Shown: in pieces, positions 11,340 through 22,799 of the stretch | Layout: the number at the start of each line of letters is the position of its first letter | Position numbering within the stretch: position 1 is the stretch's first letter | Translations under genes and position numbers: made by a program | The notes under the pieces: generated by a model | Told to the model about the DNA's origin: nothing | Databases searched by the model: none | What the model saw: the letters and a program-made list of their open reading frames with translations, nothing else | Assembly (NCBI GenBank): GCA_012934845.2 | Contig: WNNJ02002219.1 | Coordinates: 186,001-250,000, forward strand | DNA length: 64,000 nucleotides | Source: Pomphorhynchus laevis | Taxonomy: Eukaryota; Acanthocephala; Palaeacanthocephala; Echinorhynchida; Pomphorhynchidae | Reading direction: 5' to 3'

Positions 11340-11935
11340 ATAATTATTTATTATTTATCTTTATTTATATAGAGTATAAAATACGTAGACTCGGTTAGCT
11401 GATCTGATTTGTTCTACTGAGATGTTATTATTGACCTGCGGACTTTTTTCATGATAATATAACCTCTGTCAAAAATACTGAAACTAGGTGCCGAAACCTG
11501 ATTACACTACAGTTCCTCCTGATGACCTCTAATCCTTATTCTGATACATCGTATATTGTTTATTAGTCAATTCATAAAAATTGACTTTCATTTTAAATTT
11601 CAATTTTAAATTTTAAGTTGATATAAATTATAAAAAATATTACACATTTATATATTATTAATCTTTATTATAAATATTTTTAATATTTATAAATATTAAA
11701 AATATTATATTTATAATATTTTTAAATATTTATATTATAAACAAAATATAATAATTGATCAATTAAAATTAATTATAAATAGCAATATCATAACTGAGTT
11801 AGCTTATTTGTCTCTTACATTTCATTGTTCATAATAAACAATATGCATGGTATAAGAATAAGATACTATATAAGTCAATTCATAAAAATTGACTTTTATT
11901 TTAAATTTTAACTTTATATAAATATAACTTTATAT
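11340..11935 (+). repeat. Dispersed Penelope-like tail copies
   Basis: Contains the repeated tail words found across 31-47 kb: AAAATACGTAGACTCGGTTA then GCTGATCTGAT at about 11376-11406, GTGCCGAAACCTGATTACAC and CAGTTCCTCCTGATGACCTC at 11489-11530, and the TTATTAGTCAATTCATAAAA block at about 11560 and again, partly, at about 11874. At least two partial copies are present. No protein-coding part accompanies them. Confidence 0.7.
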
Positions 11936-12009
11936 AAATAAGTGTTCTAGCTAATCACAAACAAAGAAGACCTTAAAAAGTTTGAGATCTAATCTAAGTA
12001 CAATCAATA

Positions 12010-12208
12010 CAGTTCCAGATCAATCCAGTTCCAGATCAATTTAGTTCCAGATCAATCCAGTTCCAGATCAATCCAGTTCCAGATCAATCCAGTTCCAGAT
12101 CAATCCAGTTCCAGATCAATCCAGATCCAGATCAATCCAGTTCCAGATCAATCCAGTTCCAAATCAATCCAGTTCTAGATCAATCCAGTTCCAGATCAAT
12201 CCAGTTCC
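12010..12208 (+). repeat. 16-bp minisatellite at a LINE 5' end
   Basis: About 12 tandem copies of CAGTTCCAGATCAATC with a few single-base variants. The array ends about 30 bp before the ORF1 ATG of the CR1/L2-like LINE. It may be the element's own 5' UTR repeat or a repeat at the insertion point. The other long copy of this LINE (26830) has a different minisatellite in the same position. Confidence 0.92.
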
Positions 12209-12239
12209 GCTCGCTCCTCTTGCAGAATTTTTAGAATTT

Positions 12240-13266
12240 ATGGGAATACGTAAGAAAACAACTAAGACCGACACCAACTATGCACAACTGCAAGTACAGT
12301 GCTCGGTACACGACTGCACGTCTGGACAACAATCGCCTGCGACAAGAATAAGGCTAAAGAAGACTTCGTATGTGGTTTTTTGCTAACAAACTAATCTGCC
12401 ACCTTTCCAATAAGCACATATCAACATCCAATACGTCAACTCAAACTACCCCCGTCGTTTCTAATGTCCTTTCTCCACCCACCGACCATGCCACTATATA
12501 CACTTTCCATTCCATGTCATCTTCACTCTCCGACACCCCACGTCCCGTCCTTCCCGTCTCGTTTCTCAATAACTTGCATCCATCAATCAAAATCGCCTCC
12601 ACCAACCTCCACTATCCTTCCGCTCATAACATTTCCTCACATTGCTTGCCACCCTCTTTATTATCATTATCCTCTATATCCCGTCGTCAAACCAAATCCC
12701 TCCAAATCATCAACTGGCAGTTATTCTATCGTGATCTCACCCACTCACGTCAGTCGCCCTCCTTTACGGAAGCGCTTTCCTTCTCGCGATCGTTGCGTCA
12801 TTGTCACTAATATCAATCCTTCCAACTCCTTATCTCCACAAGCACGTCTCGACCAAGATGTTTCCGCCTTCAGATCCATCCTCTCGTCTATTGTTCCTGC
12901 GGATAAACCATCCTTTTTCAAGGACATTTCTCCTGTCGCATTCATCAGTCTAAACAAATCTTCTCAATTTAATCTTTCCCAGCCCCCTCTCCTAAAAATA
13001 GTTTTCAAGCATTGCTCTCATGCGTCTTCTGTTCTGTCCACTCTCAAAGATTTAAACTCATGTCATCTTCAACCACTGGAATTTTCCCTGATCGCGCCCC
13101 TTATGAAATCGCTCACCTCACTTCTGCCCGCATCGAAAAACGCCGTCGCGAGGAAAACGGCGAAACATCACTCTCCATACGAAACATAGACGGAAATTTT
13201 CAAGTTGTTTACACCCGTCCAAAAATTCGATGGCGCTCCATCTCTCCTATGTGTCTTCTCCACTAG
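12240..13266 (+). pseudogene. ORF1 of CR1/L2-like LINE copy 1
   Basis: Begins MGIRKKTTKTDTNY, then a Cys-rich finger that in copy 2 reads QCSIHD-C with CDKNKAKEDFVCGFC, the type of N-terminal finger seen in CR1-group ORF1 proteins. A Ser/Pro/Thr-rich linker follows. Then an RNA-binding-like segment DRCVIVTNINPSNSLSPQAR with DVSAFRSILSSIVPADKPSF and a basic C-terminus IEKRRREENGE. At least two frame changes interrupt it here: one in the finger and one in the linker around 12675. It ends out of frame with and overlapping ORF2. ORF1 proteins coat LINE RNA. Confidence 0.78.
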
Positions 13267-15952
13267 ACTCTTTCGCCACAACACACGGTTTCGCCTCGGT
13301 CTCCTCAACACTAGATCTATTCTCAATAAATCCGATATTATCCTCAACCTATTCAACAAGCAATCCATCGATCTCTTCTGCCTCACCGAATCCTGGCACT
13401 CAGATTCCGACGACCTTTCCATTTCCCGTCTGCTCTCTGCCAGTTGCTCCCTAGTCGAATCCGCCCGCCCCCTCAGCTCATGCCCTTCTAAATTCTCTAA
13501 TCATGGCGGCATCGTCGCATACGCGCGTCACCCCGCATCTCTTCGCAAAATCAATCCCACTTTCAGTCCTTGCTCTTTTGAATTGCTCACTTGTCGTTAT
13601 TCTAATCCGATAACTCTAGGTTTCGCTATTGTATACCGTCATGGTTCATCAGCTCCTACAGCCTTATTTTCTACCAAACTCGCTGACCTCTTTTCTCATT
13701 GTTCTTTGTCCTCAATCCCTTCACTCGTTCTAGGCGACTTCAATATCCGCCTAGACCGCCCCTCTTCCACGGATTCCATCCGGTTCATCAACATTCTATC
13801 CAACTACAATTACAAACTAATATCCACTGCCCCACACATATACTTGGTGTGGCACTCGACATCATCGCTGTCCCCGATCATTTTGCTGCCTACACCTCAC
13901 TGTCTATCTCTGATCCTGGTCTATCCGATCACTTTCTTATCACCCTTGATCTCACTCACAACCACACCCCTCCTCACACACCTACAATCCTACGTCGCCC
14001 TTGGAGAAATCTTGACCCCTCTCTTCTCCATCCAATGCCTACTCTCAAAGCGTCGACTCCGCCATGCTTTTCGAGTCTATCACCGCTCTCTCAGACGCGA
14101 TTTCCGCTCGATCACTCCGTCTTTCCGAAATTTATATCTTGCTCTTCGCAGGTATCATCTCAACCTACTACGTACCAAATGCAACTCCTTCTGGCAGCAT
14201 AAAATCATCACTTCATTCAACTCTAAGACTCTCTGGCATACTTTTAACTCAATCCTGGCTCGTTCCTCTACGCCGTGCAACATCAATGCTAATGATTATT
14301 CGTCATTTCTCCAGACTAAAGTATCCACGCTGCTCTCTCACACCCCGGTCTCCATCCTATCTCACTCTGCCCCGCCTAGCCTCATCCTTCCGGAACTCTT
14401 TAATCTTCTCCCTGCCTCACCTACAGAAGTATCATCTGTCCTCATGTCCTTGCCCAACAAAACCTCACCCGCCGATCCCCTGCCTACCCACATTAAAATC
14501 TATATGCTCATTGATAGCCCCATTTCTCACAACCTTGTTTAACTCGTCCATACGCGGTCGTATATTCCCTTCACACTGGAAATCCGCAATCGTTCGTCCC
14601 CTCCTTAAGAAACAATCGCTCGACCCCTCCCTTCCTTCTAGCTATCGCCCCATTTCACTACTCCCTACTCTTTCTAAGCTCTTAGAACGCCTCATCTTAA
14701 TACAGATCAAACTTTATCTGTTCTCATCCAAACTGTACCCTCCTTTCCAATCCGCATTCCGCTCAAATCACTCCACAGAAATCGCCTGAATGAAAGTTTA
14801 CAACGACTTACTCATTTCTCGAGACAAGGCTCTATATATTGCTCTCATCTCCCTCGACCTCTCATCCGCATTCGTCATTGTCGACCACTCCGTCCTCTTT
14901 TATCGCCTTCGTTATGATTACGGCTTTTCTTCCTCCTCCGTAGCATGGTTTGCCTCATATCTATCGGACCGTTCCTTTCGCGTCTGTGCTAATTCATCAT
15001 CCTCCCCTCCATCTCTATGTTTTGAGGGTTCCACAAGGTTCAGTCTTAGGTCCCCTGCTTTTCTCTCTTCTGCTTGGCGATCTCTCTCCGTTTATCAAAC
15101 CTTACTCCTTTAACGTCATGCAATACGCCGATGACATCATCAATGATCATGCACCCGCACATCGCATACACGATATCGGCATTTATGCCTCCAACTGTCT
15201 TTCTTCTATATACAAACGTCTCTCCAATCTCCATCTCGTTCTAAACCCTGAAAAGTCCAAAATAATGTGGATCCTCACCGTAAACCGAACATATCTCCAC
15301 GCACTATATCTTTTGCCTCATCGATCATCCCCATAGTCCACAATCTCACTTTCTTAGGCTTCCATTTCAATGATCACCTTTCCCTTAAACCCTTCGTCCG
15401 TGACAAGGTCCGCTCGTCTAACTTAATTCTCCGTGACATGCGCCGTATCCGCCCCTTATCGACTTCCGTTCTTGTATGTATCTTCTTTCATCGCTTCTTT
15501 TCCCTAAAATCGATTACTGCCTTAGCATTTTCGCCAATTGTCCGAAATCCATCATCCTACCCCTACAACGCATAATCAACTCCGCCGTTCGAGTGCTCTT
15601 TCGTCTCCGTCGATTCGACCACTTATCTACATATCTTGCCCTACTCTCCTGGCCCACCATCCACATCCGCATCAAACTCCGCCTTCTTCTCGTAACTTTT
15701 CGGCTCATCGTTGTCTACTCCCCATCGTTCATCGACCTTCCTTTCTTAGACGACACTCGCCTTACCTCTCTATCGCTGCGTTCCCGTCATACCCTTTTAC
15801 TCCACGTACCTAATTACTCCAACAACTATGGTCTCCGATCCTTTCTCGTCGCCGCCTTACTTGCCTGGAATCAACTCCCTATCGACGTCCGCCTAGCTCC
15901 TTCCTTTATTACATTCAAACACCTTCTCCGTTCACATCTTCTCGACACATGA
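13205..15952 (+). pseudogene. ORF2 (endonuclease-RT) of CR1/L2-like LINE copy 1
   Basis: Starts in frame with MFTPVQKFDGAPSLL and enters an apurinic-type endonuclease: LGLLNTRSILNK, FCLTESW, GDFNIRLD, and (in another frame) ISDPGLSDHF. The RT follows: SSYRPISLLPTLSKLLERLI, motif A ISLDLSSAF with VDHS, motif B VPQGSVLGPLLF, and motif C QYADDI. The C-terminus has RIINSAVRVLFRLRRFDH, LAWNQLPIDVR and FKHLLRSHLLDT just before the stop at 15952. Frame changes occur about five times and one in-frame stop lies at 14787, so it cannot be translated as is. Little divergence from the other copies suggests recent activity. Confidence 0.88.
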
Positions 15953-16029
15953 TTAACATTTTTGTTTTGTTGTGGTCATGTAAGCGTGCGCTGGCACGCA
16001 TTTGCCACGTTAAAATAAACCTTTTTTTA

Positions 16030-16985
16030 AATTATAAAATCTTATATTATTATTTATCGTAATAAATATTTAGTGTATAAAATACGTCGACTCACTTAGC
16101 TGATATGATTTAGATGTATACTTAAACCAACAAATCCAGTTGAATATGTAACTAAATTGGATATGTTAGTTTTAAAGGACATTTTACCCACACGACTACT
16201 ATAATAATTTATTTGACTTCTCGGCCAATCCCAGTGACCCTGAGAGTTGGCACTGAGAGCTGGTACATAAACAGGCACACTAATGTAATTCTATCAGATG
16301 TAATTCGAGATGTTCTTTTGTGAATTAAAAAAAGAATAACACTAAAGGGTAAAAACCTGCACAAAATATTTTATTATTATTTATATTTCAGGTCTATAGC
16401 CATATGACTGTTTTGACCGCTCACAGATAAATACAACAGAAAAAAAATCAAAATGAAAAAAGCACAAACATAAGATGAAAATATACATTAATCTTCGTCG
16501 CAGAAACGATTAAAACCACGGGTAGTTCACCAGCGAAAGAGTACGTTCGCAACTAATCCAACGCATAAGCTGTTCTTTGAATGCTAATATTAATATTTAA
16601 TGTTTAATTAATTTTATTAATTTTATTAATAAAAGTCCATCGATACTATCAGGATATCAGAGATCGAGTAATAAACAGTTGGGACAGGCTCCCCTCATCT
16701 GCAATTGAATGCCGGAACATCCGAGAATTTCGGCGTGCGCTGAACAGTGTATCGCTCTCATAGGAAGTCGAACCTGATTTGGATTTTTTTGTTTTACTGA
16801 CATTGTACTTTTTTTACATTGAGATCCAGCCAAACGAGCCACCGTTCATCGGCTGTTGTATACTAATAATAATTTTTGTTATTATAAATATTATTACATA
16901 ATAATATATGTTCCCGCAAATGGTCCTTAATTTACAATTTTAAAGAAAAAACCTCACCAAGCCTGTTTTAATATTCAAAAAGTCA
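16030..16985. other. Mosaic of repeat tails and unassigned sequence
   Basis: 16075-16110 carries a Penelope-like tail end (AAAATACGTCGACTCACTTA then GCTGATATGAT). 16376-16440 matches the 3' tail of the LINE at 30040-30640 (AGGTCTATAGCCATATGACT, GTTTTGACCGCTCACA) beside a TTATTATT run, on the minus strand. 16096-16278 and 16657-16842 hold short minus-strand frames; only the second is discussed separately. Confidence 0.55.
16657..16860 (-). pseudogene. Possible SP-RING/MIZ-like zinc finger fragment
   Basis: A minus-strand frame reads GSQCKK, then VRLPMRAIHCSAH, IQLQM and CPNC. The order of C, R-x-P-x-R-A, C-x-x-H, LQM and CPxC recalls the SP-RING finger of PIAS and ZMIZ SUMO ligases (there RLxxPxRAxxCxH, then LQM/L, then CPVC). 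The CFD after the His and the spacing before the last CxxC do not fit. It could be a decayed exon, a different zinc finger or chance. Confidence 0.25.
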
Positions 16986-19590
16986 CTAAATTATTCTTCA
17001 TTGATTAAACATAAATCCCTTTGAGGACGATTTATAGCTGATCGAGTTCCACGGACACATCGAGAAGTAATCTTTGCAAGGATAACGCTGATGCCACTAC
17101 GTAATCTGCTTATTTCATCGTTGTATGAGCTGTTATGACTCCTTGCTAGGGAGCCCGCGATTCTTTTTAACAGGATTGCCGCTTCCGTACCCGCCCCACC
17201 GAGCATCGAAAATACTACGGGAATAAATACACATGCTCTATGCTATTTACTCTCTCAAGATACTTCCTTTTCTTCCTTAGTTCATGATATTCGAAGCATG
17301 GTCCGATACTCTTACTGGAAGAATAACTGTTTGTTGGGTATGTTGACAACCACGAAGATGATCTAGATACTGATGCATGCTCGATGGCATTCTTGAGAGT
17401 AGGGTCGACCTGATTTATAATGTCATTGCGATTCATCCTTTCCGCTTTTAAACGGTTAGCACGAATTTCTTTAAATAATCTGTTTTGATTATTTATTAGA
17501 TCTAGCCCCGTGACGTCTCCTAAACATGGCTCGCACACCATATGTGAAGCATTATATTCTTGGTCTACTGAACGCATAGGGTCTTTAACGCCGATACCAC
17601 CATCTCTCAAAGTCATGTTAAACACCCTCCATAGAACTTCATTTGTTTCAATGTCAATCCCACTTAATTCAGTTATCATCGATCTTATCGATTGTGTCAG
17701 CGCCTCAAACCACTCAATCGAGCAATGGCATGATCGTTGCATATGTATCCATTTTTGTTGAAGAGATCTTATAAGAGCAACGAAAGCGATCTGTAGCTCT
17801 GAACGACCGATTTGTGTGAGACGAGTAACTGTCTCGATCAACGAACGTACATCAGATTGAATATGCTCTTTTACAAAGTCATCCTTTCCAATGGGAGACC
17901 CCAATATAGACACGCCATCCATGTCAACAGAAATTTGAAGGTCATCAAATAAAGCGTGGAGCGTTTCAGCTATACATCCATTTCCGTATAGTCGACATTT
18001 CGCCGGATTAACGAAGAAACCATATGACGGTCCAATTTTTCGTAGCAGTTCAAATGCCATCTTCACTGTATCAGGATCACCGACCATATTGCCGTCATCA
18101 GCATACCAGCATTGGAGCACATCAGGATACTCCGCAGATATCTTTTGTATCATAGGAAGTGTAGCTGCAGCATAAGCAGACATCGATAAAACATCTCCCT
18201 GTGTAAATCCTTCTTGGGAGAGTATGATTTCATTCCCAATTGTCAATGACGTCGGGTTTCTATAGAGGTTTGACAGAACATTCGATAGCGCCGGGCATAT
18301 TTGTGGCATGTTGGCCAGGGCAGTTTTCCTGTTAATTCGATTAAATGCATTATATGCATCAATAGTCAATACCACCGAATTTGGTTTACTCGATAACAAA
18401 TCACGTAAGGCATGGACTACACATTCAGTACCTGCGCGCTGACCAGCACAAAACTGTGTTTTACCGCATATCTGTTGTAGCTGTGGCCGTGCAACATCAA
18501 GTATGACTTTCGATACGATACGTCTTGAGACATCACCTATTCCAATTGGACGCACACCTGGATTCTTACTTAATGCAATAAGGCGGCTTGTCGTAAAAGC
18601 TTTGACGACTCGTCAGAAACTTCCTTAGTAGCGATTCGTTGAGCAAACAATGCTAGCGCATCCGCTAATTGTTGTGACTCCGTACCGAAATTCGAAAGCA
18701 TTTCGGTCCATGCTTTTACGTCCATTCCAGAAGGTCCTGCACTACCCTTTGTTGTCTTAGCAGCCTCAATTATTTTTGATCCGTCAATACTCTCGAAAGC
18801 AACTTGTTTGAAGTCATGTATTTCAGTTATTGGTTGAGTGACTAGTGCTTCCTCATGTATGTCAGCTGGTTGTGGATGCTTATCAATAAGTATCTGTCTC
18901 ACTGATTTACAACATGTTAAAGTATCCAGGCCCATTGGAACGCCGTGTCCATACTCTGTCTTGATTAATTTCATCGCTGCCGTTATCTTACCATTGAGAA
19001 CAAACTTCCGAAATAGTTTCGTTGTATCGTTGGTTATATTGTTGTGTGATTTTTTTACGTCAAGGCGCTGGAGATATCTAGCTTCGTTTAGTAGAGATGA
19101 GATGTCTCCAGAGGACCAGCTAGCGAGACGTCTTGCTAATAAAGCCTTGAGCTTTCGCGTATTCGAATATCCACGACGTTGTAGAACTAATTGACAAAGT
19201 GATATTGCACGTATGAGTGAATCCGTGTTTGATGATGCGCCCTCATATATTCGAGTAAGTTCAGCGATGAAGATTTTCGATTCAGAACAACGTGGCAATC
19301 GAAACAGATTAGGTTTCCATAGAATTACCTCATCGTACACGTCATCCATTTGGACAACCTTTTTGGTTGGAACGTCGGCAGACTCTGTGAAAATCAGGAC
19401 ATTATCGCCCTCTAGTGTAGGTACTTCTAGTCAATTTGAGCAGTTCCTAGCAAGGCAGTCCATACACGATTATCGAGACCTTGCGCATCTACACCCCTTG
19501 CAGCGTGCCGCTTGGCCATTGCATGTACAGCATCTGGGCATATCAGCAGGCTTTCCCCGAGGCATGTGTTGTGTTTTTTTTTGTAAACTG
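16985..19590 (-). mobile_element. RPIG-family retroelement, nearly complete (R3)
   Basis: The fullest copy. From 19565 downward: a Cys-rich segment CCTCNGQAARCKGCRCAR, then (shifted) CMDCLARNCSN. A clean frame 19349-18570 has MDDVYDEVILWKPNLFRLPR, KIFIAELTRIYEGASSNTDS and GSAGPSGMDVKAW near its end. The RT frame 18555-17215 starts RPIGIGDVSRRIV (residues 2-14), then CAGQRAGTE (36-44), motif A LTIDAYNAFN with the Asp at 66, motif B FTQGDVLSM around 117-125, motif C YADDG at 151-155 and GFFVNPAKC near 175. The C-terminal module 17206-16991 has GGAGTEAAILLKRIAGSLAR and RCVRGTRSA. About three frame changes separate the parts. No AP or restriction-type endonuclease is recognised. The RT motifs are non-LTR-like; I recall similar hypothetical proteins in sponges and cnidarians but cannot name the clade. 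Copy R4 follows head to tail about 200 bp away. Confidence 0.82.
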
Positions 19591-19794
19591 ATATTTCTTG
19601 TTGGGTTTATCGTTGGGTTATGTTGTAATTGTAAGTTTTATTGTAATTAGCTTTGGTGATCGAGTGTTTAAGCCGTAGAGAACAAGTCCTCGTGAGTTTA
19701 ATAATAAGTCCTTGTGATAATAATAATTTTTTTGAGAGAAGCAAATATTAAACATACAAAAAAAATCGGGTTATCCGTAAATGGGTCCCATATA

Positions 19795-22410
19795 GCTAGT
19801 TTAGTTTGAGTGTTCAGGCATTGGGCGGAGGAAAGCAGATCGCGCACCTCGTATGCACCTGGAAGCCATCCTGCACAGCACTACGCTTGTCAGCTGCCTT
19901 AATTTTTTGATTTCCTCCGCGTATGTCGTTTTCCGCTTCGCAGCCAGCAGCAATGCGATTCGTTTTAGTGTTGTGGAAGCTTCATTCCCTAGACCTCCGA
20001 AATGGGAGAGAATAAATGGAACGAATGAAGTCCTCTCTATGGTCGTAACGCGTTCAAGATATTTGGTCTTGTTTCTGTTTTCATGATGCCCAAAACAGTC
20101 GACGGGTGCCTTTGACTGGTTCGAAGGTGAAAATACGCTGAAGACGCATACATCAAAGAAGGTTTTCACCGTTCGATCGCCAAAGAGGCCCGAGCATGAA
20201 ACGTCCAGTCTTGCATCCTTGTTCCGAGTGGTCGATGTATTCTTGAATTGGACTTGGACATCAACACTTTAATGAATAGGTTCTTTCCTAACGTTGTGGC
20301 ACACTTCAGTTAATTTTGACGCGATGAGGTCAGATATTGCGTCGTGCCTCATTGACGGTAAGCCACCAAGCTTACATGCGAGAGCATGTGAAATTGAATT
20401 GCGCTCCCCACATTGGCATATACGTGGAACGTCATCGGGTAGGAGCCCGTAACGTGCTGCAACGGAGTCTCGAAATTCAGCATTACTGATGCGTGTGCGT
20501 TCGTCATATGTAGGGTATATTGTAAGCCATGATGAGCAACCTTTTATCTTTAAATGACTAAGGGCCGTGCGCAGTAATTGATCAGACCTCTCGCATACAT
20601 CCGCAATTTTTCGATTCGTGCTATCTCGCATAGACGACCTTATATTAGACAAGATCATGTCCTGCGCCTGAATGACTTCCGTTGAGGGCAAACGTTAAGA
20701 GTTGGAGCGCATAGCATCTTGGAAGTTTCAAACTGCCCATACGGATCATCAGCTGGGTCATGCAGACCAAGACCACCATCTTTAATTCCGAGCAAACACA
20801 ATTTCCATAAGATATCATTTGTAGCGACGTCTACGCCAGTGCAGACATTCATAAACGATTTAGACGCTGAAATGGCTGGTTCAAACCATTCACTCTCACA
20901 CAATGTCGTACGCAGTATGTGCGTCAGCTTAAATTGAACCAACCTTATCATCGCTGTGCACGCCACTTGAACGTCTACATTCGCGATTTCACAAAGGCGA
21001 TCGATCGATTTTGCTGATTCCTTAATCTTCGATTTAGTGTAGTCAGTCATAAATTGAACGTTCCGATCGGCGCACTAAGCACTGATATGCCATCCTCGAC
21101 AATGCCCACAGGTACACTCGAGAATTCAGACCGTATATGAGCCGGATTGTTTCCATTTGTATAGATCATGCACTTGGAAGTGTTGATGTAGAATCCGAAA
21201 GCCGGCCCGAGCTCTATTAGGCGTTTCATCACTGCAAGCACATGGCGAGGAGGACCGATTATGTTACCATCATCGGCATACCAAAGGTGACGTACATCCT
21301 TAAATTCTTCTTTGAGGCGTAGAAATAGAGGTAGCGTCGCTGCGGAGAACGCAGGCATTGCGAAAACGTCCCCTTGAGTGAAACCTTCTGCAGACCATAA
21401 GATGTCACCGTCCGTTGAAAGGATACTTGGCTCAGTATATAGTATATATGCCGCATATTTCTGAGCGCTAGTTGTCTGTTTACGCGATTGAAAGCGTTAT
21501 CCGCATCAATTGTAAGGAGAATCGATTCGCTGTCGGAAGATAGGTGGTGGCGTGTTGCGTGTATCACACATTCGATTCCGGCTCTTTGGCCCGCGCAAAA
21601 TTGTAGTGTGTTGCAGGCGTCTTGTAATTGACGTTGTGTAATGCTCAGAATCGTCTTGGACACAATCCTCCTTGAAACGTCTCCGATATTGATAGGACGA
21701 ACACCGTTCGGCTTACTCAGAGGAATAAGTCTGCTTGCGGTCAGAGCACGAATTGAGTCGGCGGACAAGTTGGTTGTAGCGAGCGATCTTGCGAACGAGG
21801 CCAATGCCTCAGCCAGGTCTCTAGATGTGGCGCCAAATTTAGTCAACATATGTGTCCAGGCCCTCACGTCAAGGCCAGATGGACCTGCGCCTCCGCTGAT
21901 TCTGCGAGCATGGGTTACAATGAGGTCAGCATCTAATATTTCGAATGTCACCGGGTGGAATGGTGCTACATTCTTGAGGGGCTCATCGAGTGTTGAGTAT
22001 GAACAAATGTGTGCTCCCTCCGGATGCTTACACGTGACGATGTCTCGCACAGGGACGTCATTGATAATTGAGCTAAGTCTGAGCGGCTGGCCGCAACCGG
22101 TTTTTGAGTCGAGTAGCTTTACTGCAGCTGGAAGTTTGCCGCCAAGAACTAACCTTCTGAATGTTCTATGCCACTCGATAAAGCGTTCTTAGCGCATTTT
22201 TTGAGCCTCAAGCTCTTGTAGGTAGCATGCCTCTTCGTATAGACTTTGTATATCTCTGTTAAGCCAGGTGTTCATACGACGGGAGAGTGTGGCATTCAAC
22301 CGCTTCGAAGTCAATTTGTGGCACCGTTGCAATACAAGGTGACCCAGGATAAATGCTCTCATCAGAGACGTTTGATTTTTTGAAGCTCCTTCGTATATTT
22401 TTGCCATCTC
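19795..22410 (-). mobile_element. RPIG-family retroelement, 5'-truncated (R4)
   Basis: From 22407: MAKIYEGASKNQTSLMRAF (the start of the Cys-rich N-terminus is missing), then GGAGPSGLDVRAW, SRLIPLSKPNGVRPINIGDV and CAGQRAGIE. Next come motif A LLTIDADNAFNRVNR, a GDVFAMPAFSAATLP-type motif B region and motif C WYADDGN. After the RT are GGLGLHDPADD and a Cys-rich ICQCGERNSISHALACKLGG with MRHDAISDLIASKLTEVCHN (about 20420-20290). The C-terminal module is YLERVTTIERTSFVPFILSH, GGLGNEASTTLKRIA and RCIRGARSAF (20169-19801). Five or so frame changes break it. This copy best shows the CxCG-HAL-C segment between the RT and the C-terminal module. Confidence 0.82.
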
Positions 22411-22469
22411 AGCGATGGCAAAAATATTATTGTTATATTTATTATTAAATATTATTATTAGACAGAGTA

Positions 22470-22655
22470 TTACGACAGATTGCTCGTCAACAGGCGATTA
22501 AACACAATACACCATATCATGAATGCATTACAAACCTTAGAAGCAACATTTCATTTATCCTTGCAAAGTGTGTATCTATGGCTATTCGACGAGCATCAGT
22601 TAGACAACTCGATAGCCAAGCGAATTCACTCAATGATTCGCCAAACCAACATTAA
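22470..22655 (+). mobile_element. RPIG-family C-terminal fragment (R6)
   Basis: In the frame beginning LRQIARQQAIKHNTPYHECI, with NISFILAKCVSMAIRRASVR, it aligns with LKRIAGSLARSHNSSYNDEI and ISVILAKITSRCVRGTRSAI of the copy at 16985-19590. It is on the plus strand, just past the truncated 5' end of the minus-strand copy R4. Confidence 0.68.
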
Positions 22656-22799
22656 TGCAAATGTTTTTTAACACTAACTTATAAAATATATTTTTTATAA
22701 TGTTTCAAAACGATATTAACGATGTGATAGAAATGGAACATTAAAATTAATAAATTTTTGTTTTTCCAAAAAAATAAAAACAAAAAGCAAATACTCAAT

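Larger units (their letters stand above)
12235..16030 (+). mobile_element. CR1/L2-like LINE, near full length (copy 1)
   Basis: Two overlapping ORFs and a 3' UTR. ORF1 starts with ATG at 12240 and ends at 13266; ORF2 runs 13205-15952; the 3' end is GTTAAAATAAACCTTTTTTT at about 16029. The element is visibly C-rich on its sense strand and GC-richer than its surroundings. Three other copies lie in the window (9817, 23257, 26830). Clade assignment rests on the endonuclease and RT motifs and the WNQLP-type C-terminus. Confidence 0.9.

Noticed and set aside
18838-19194. Plus-strand 118-codon open frame
   Set aside because: Antisense to the conserved N-terminal frame of RPIG copy R3; no motif of its own.
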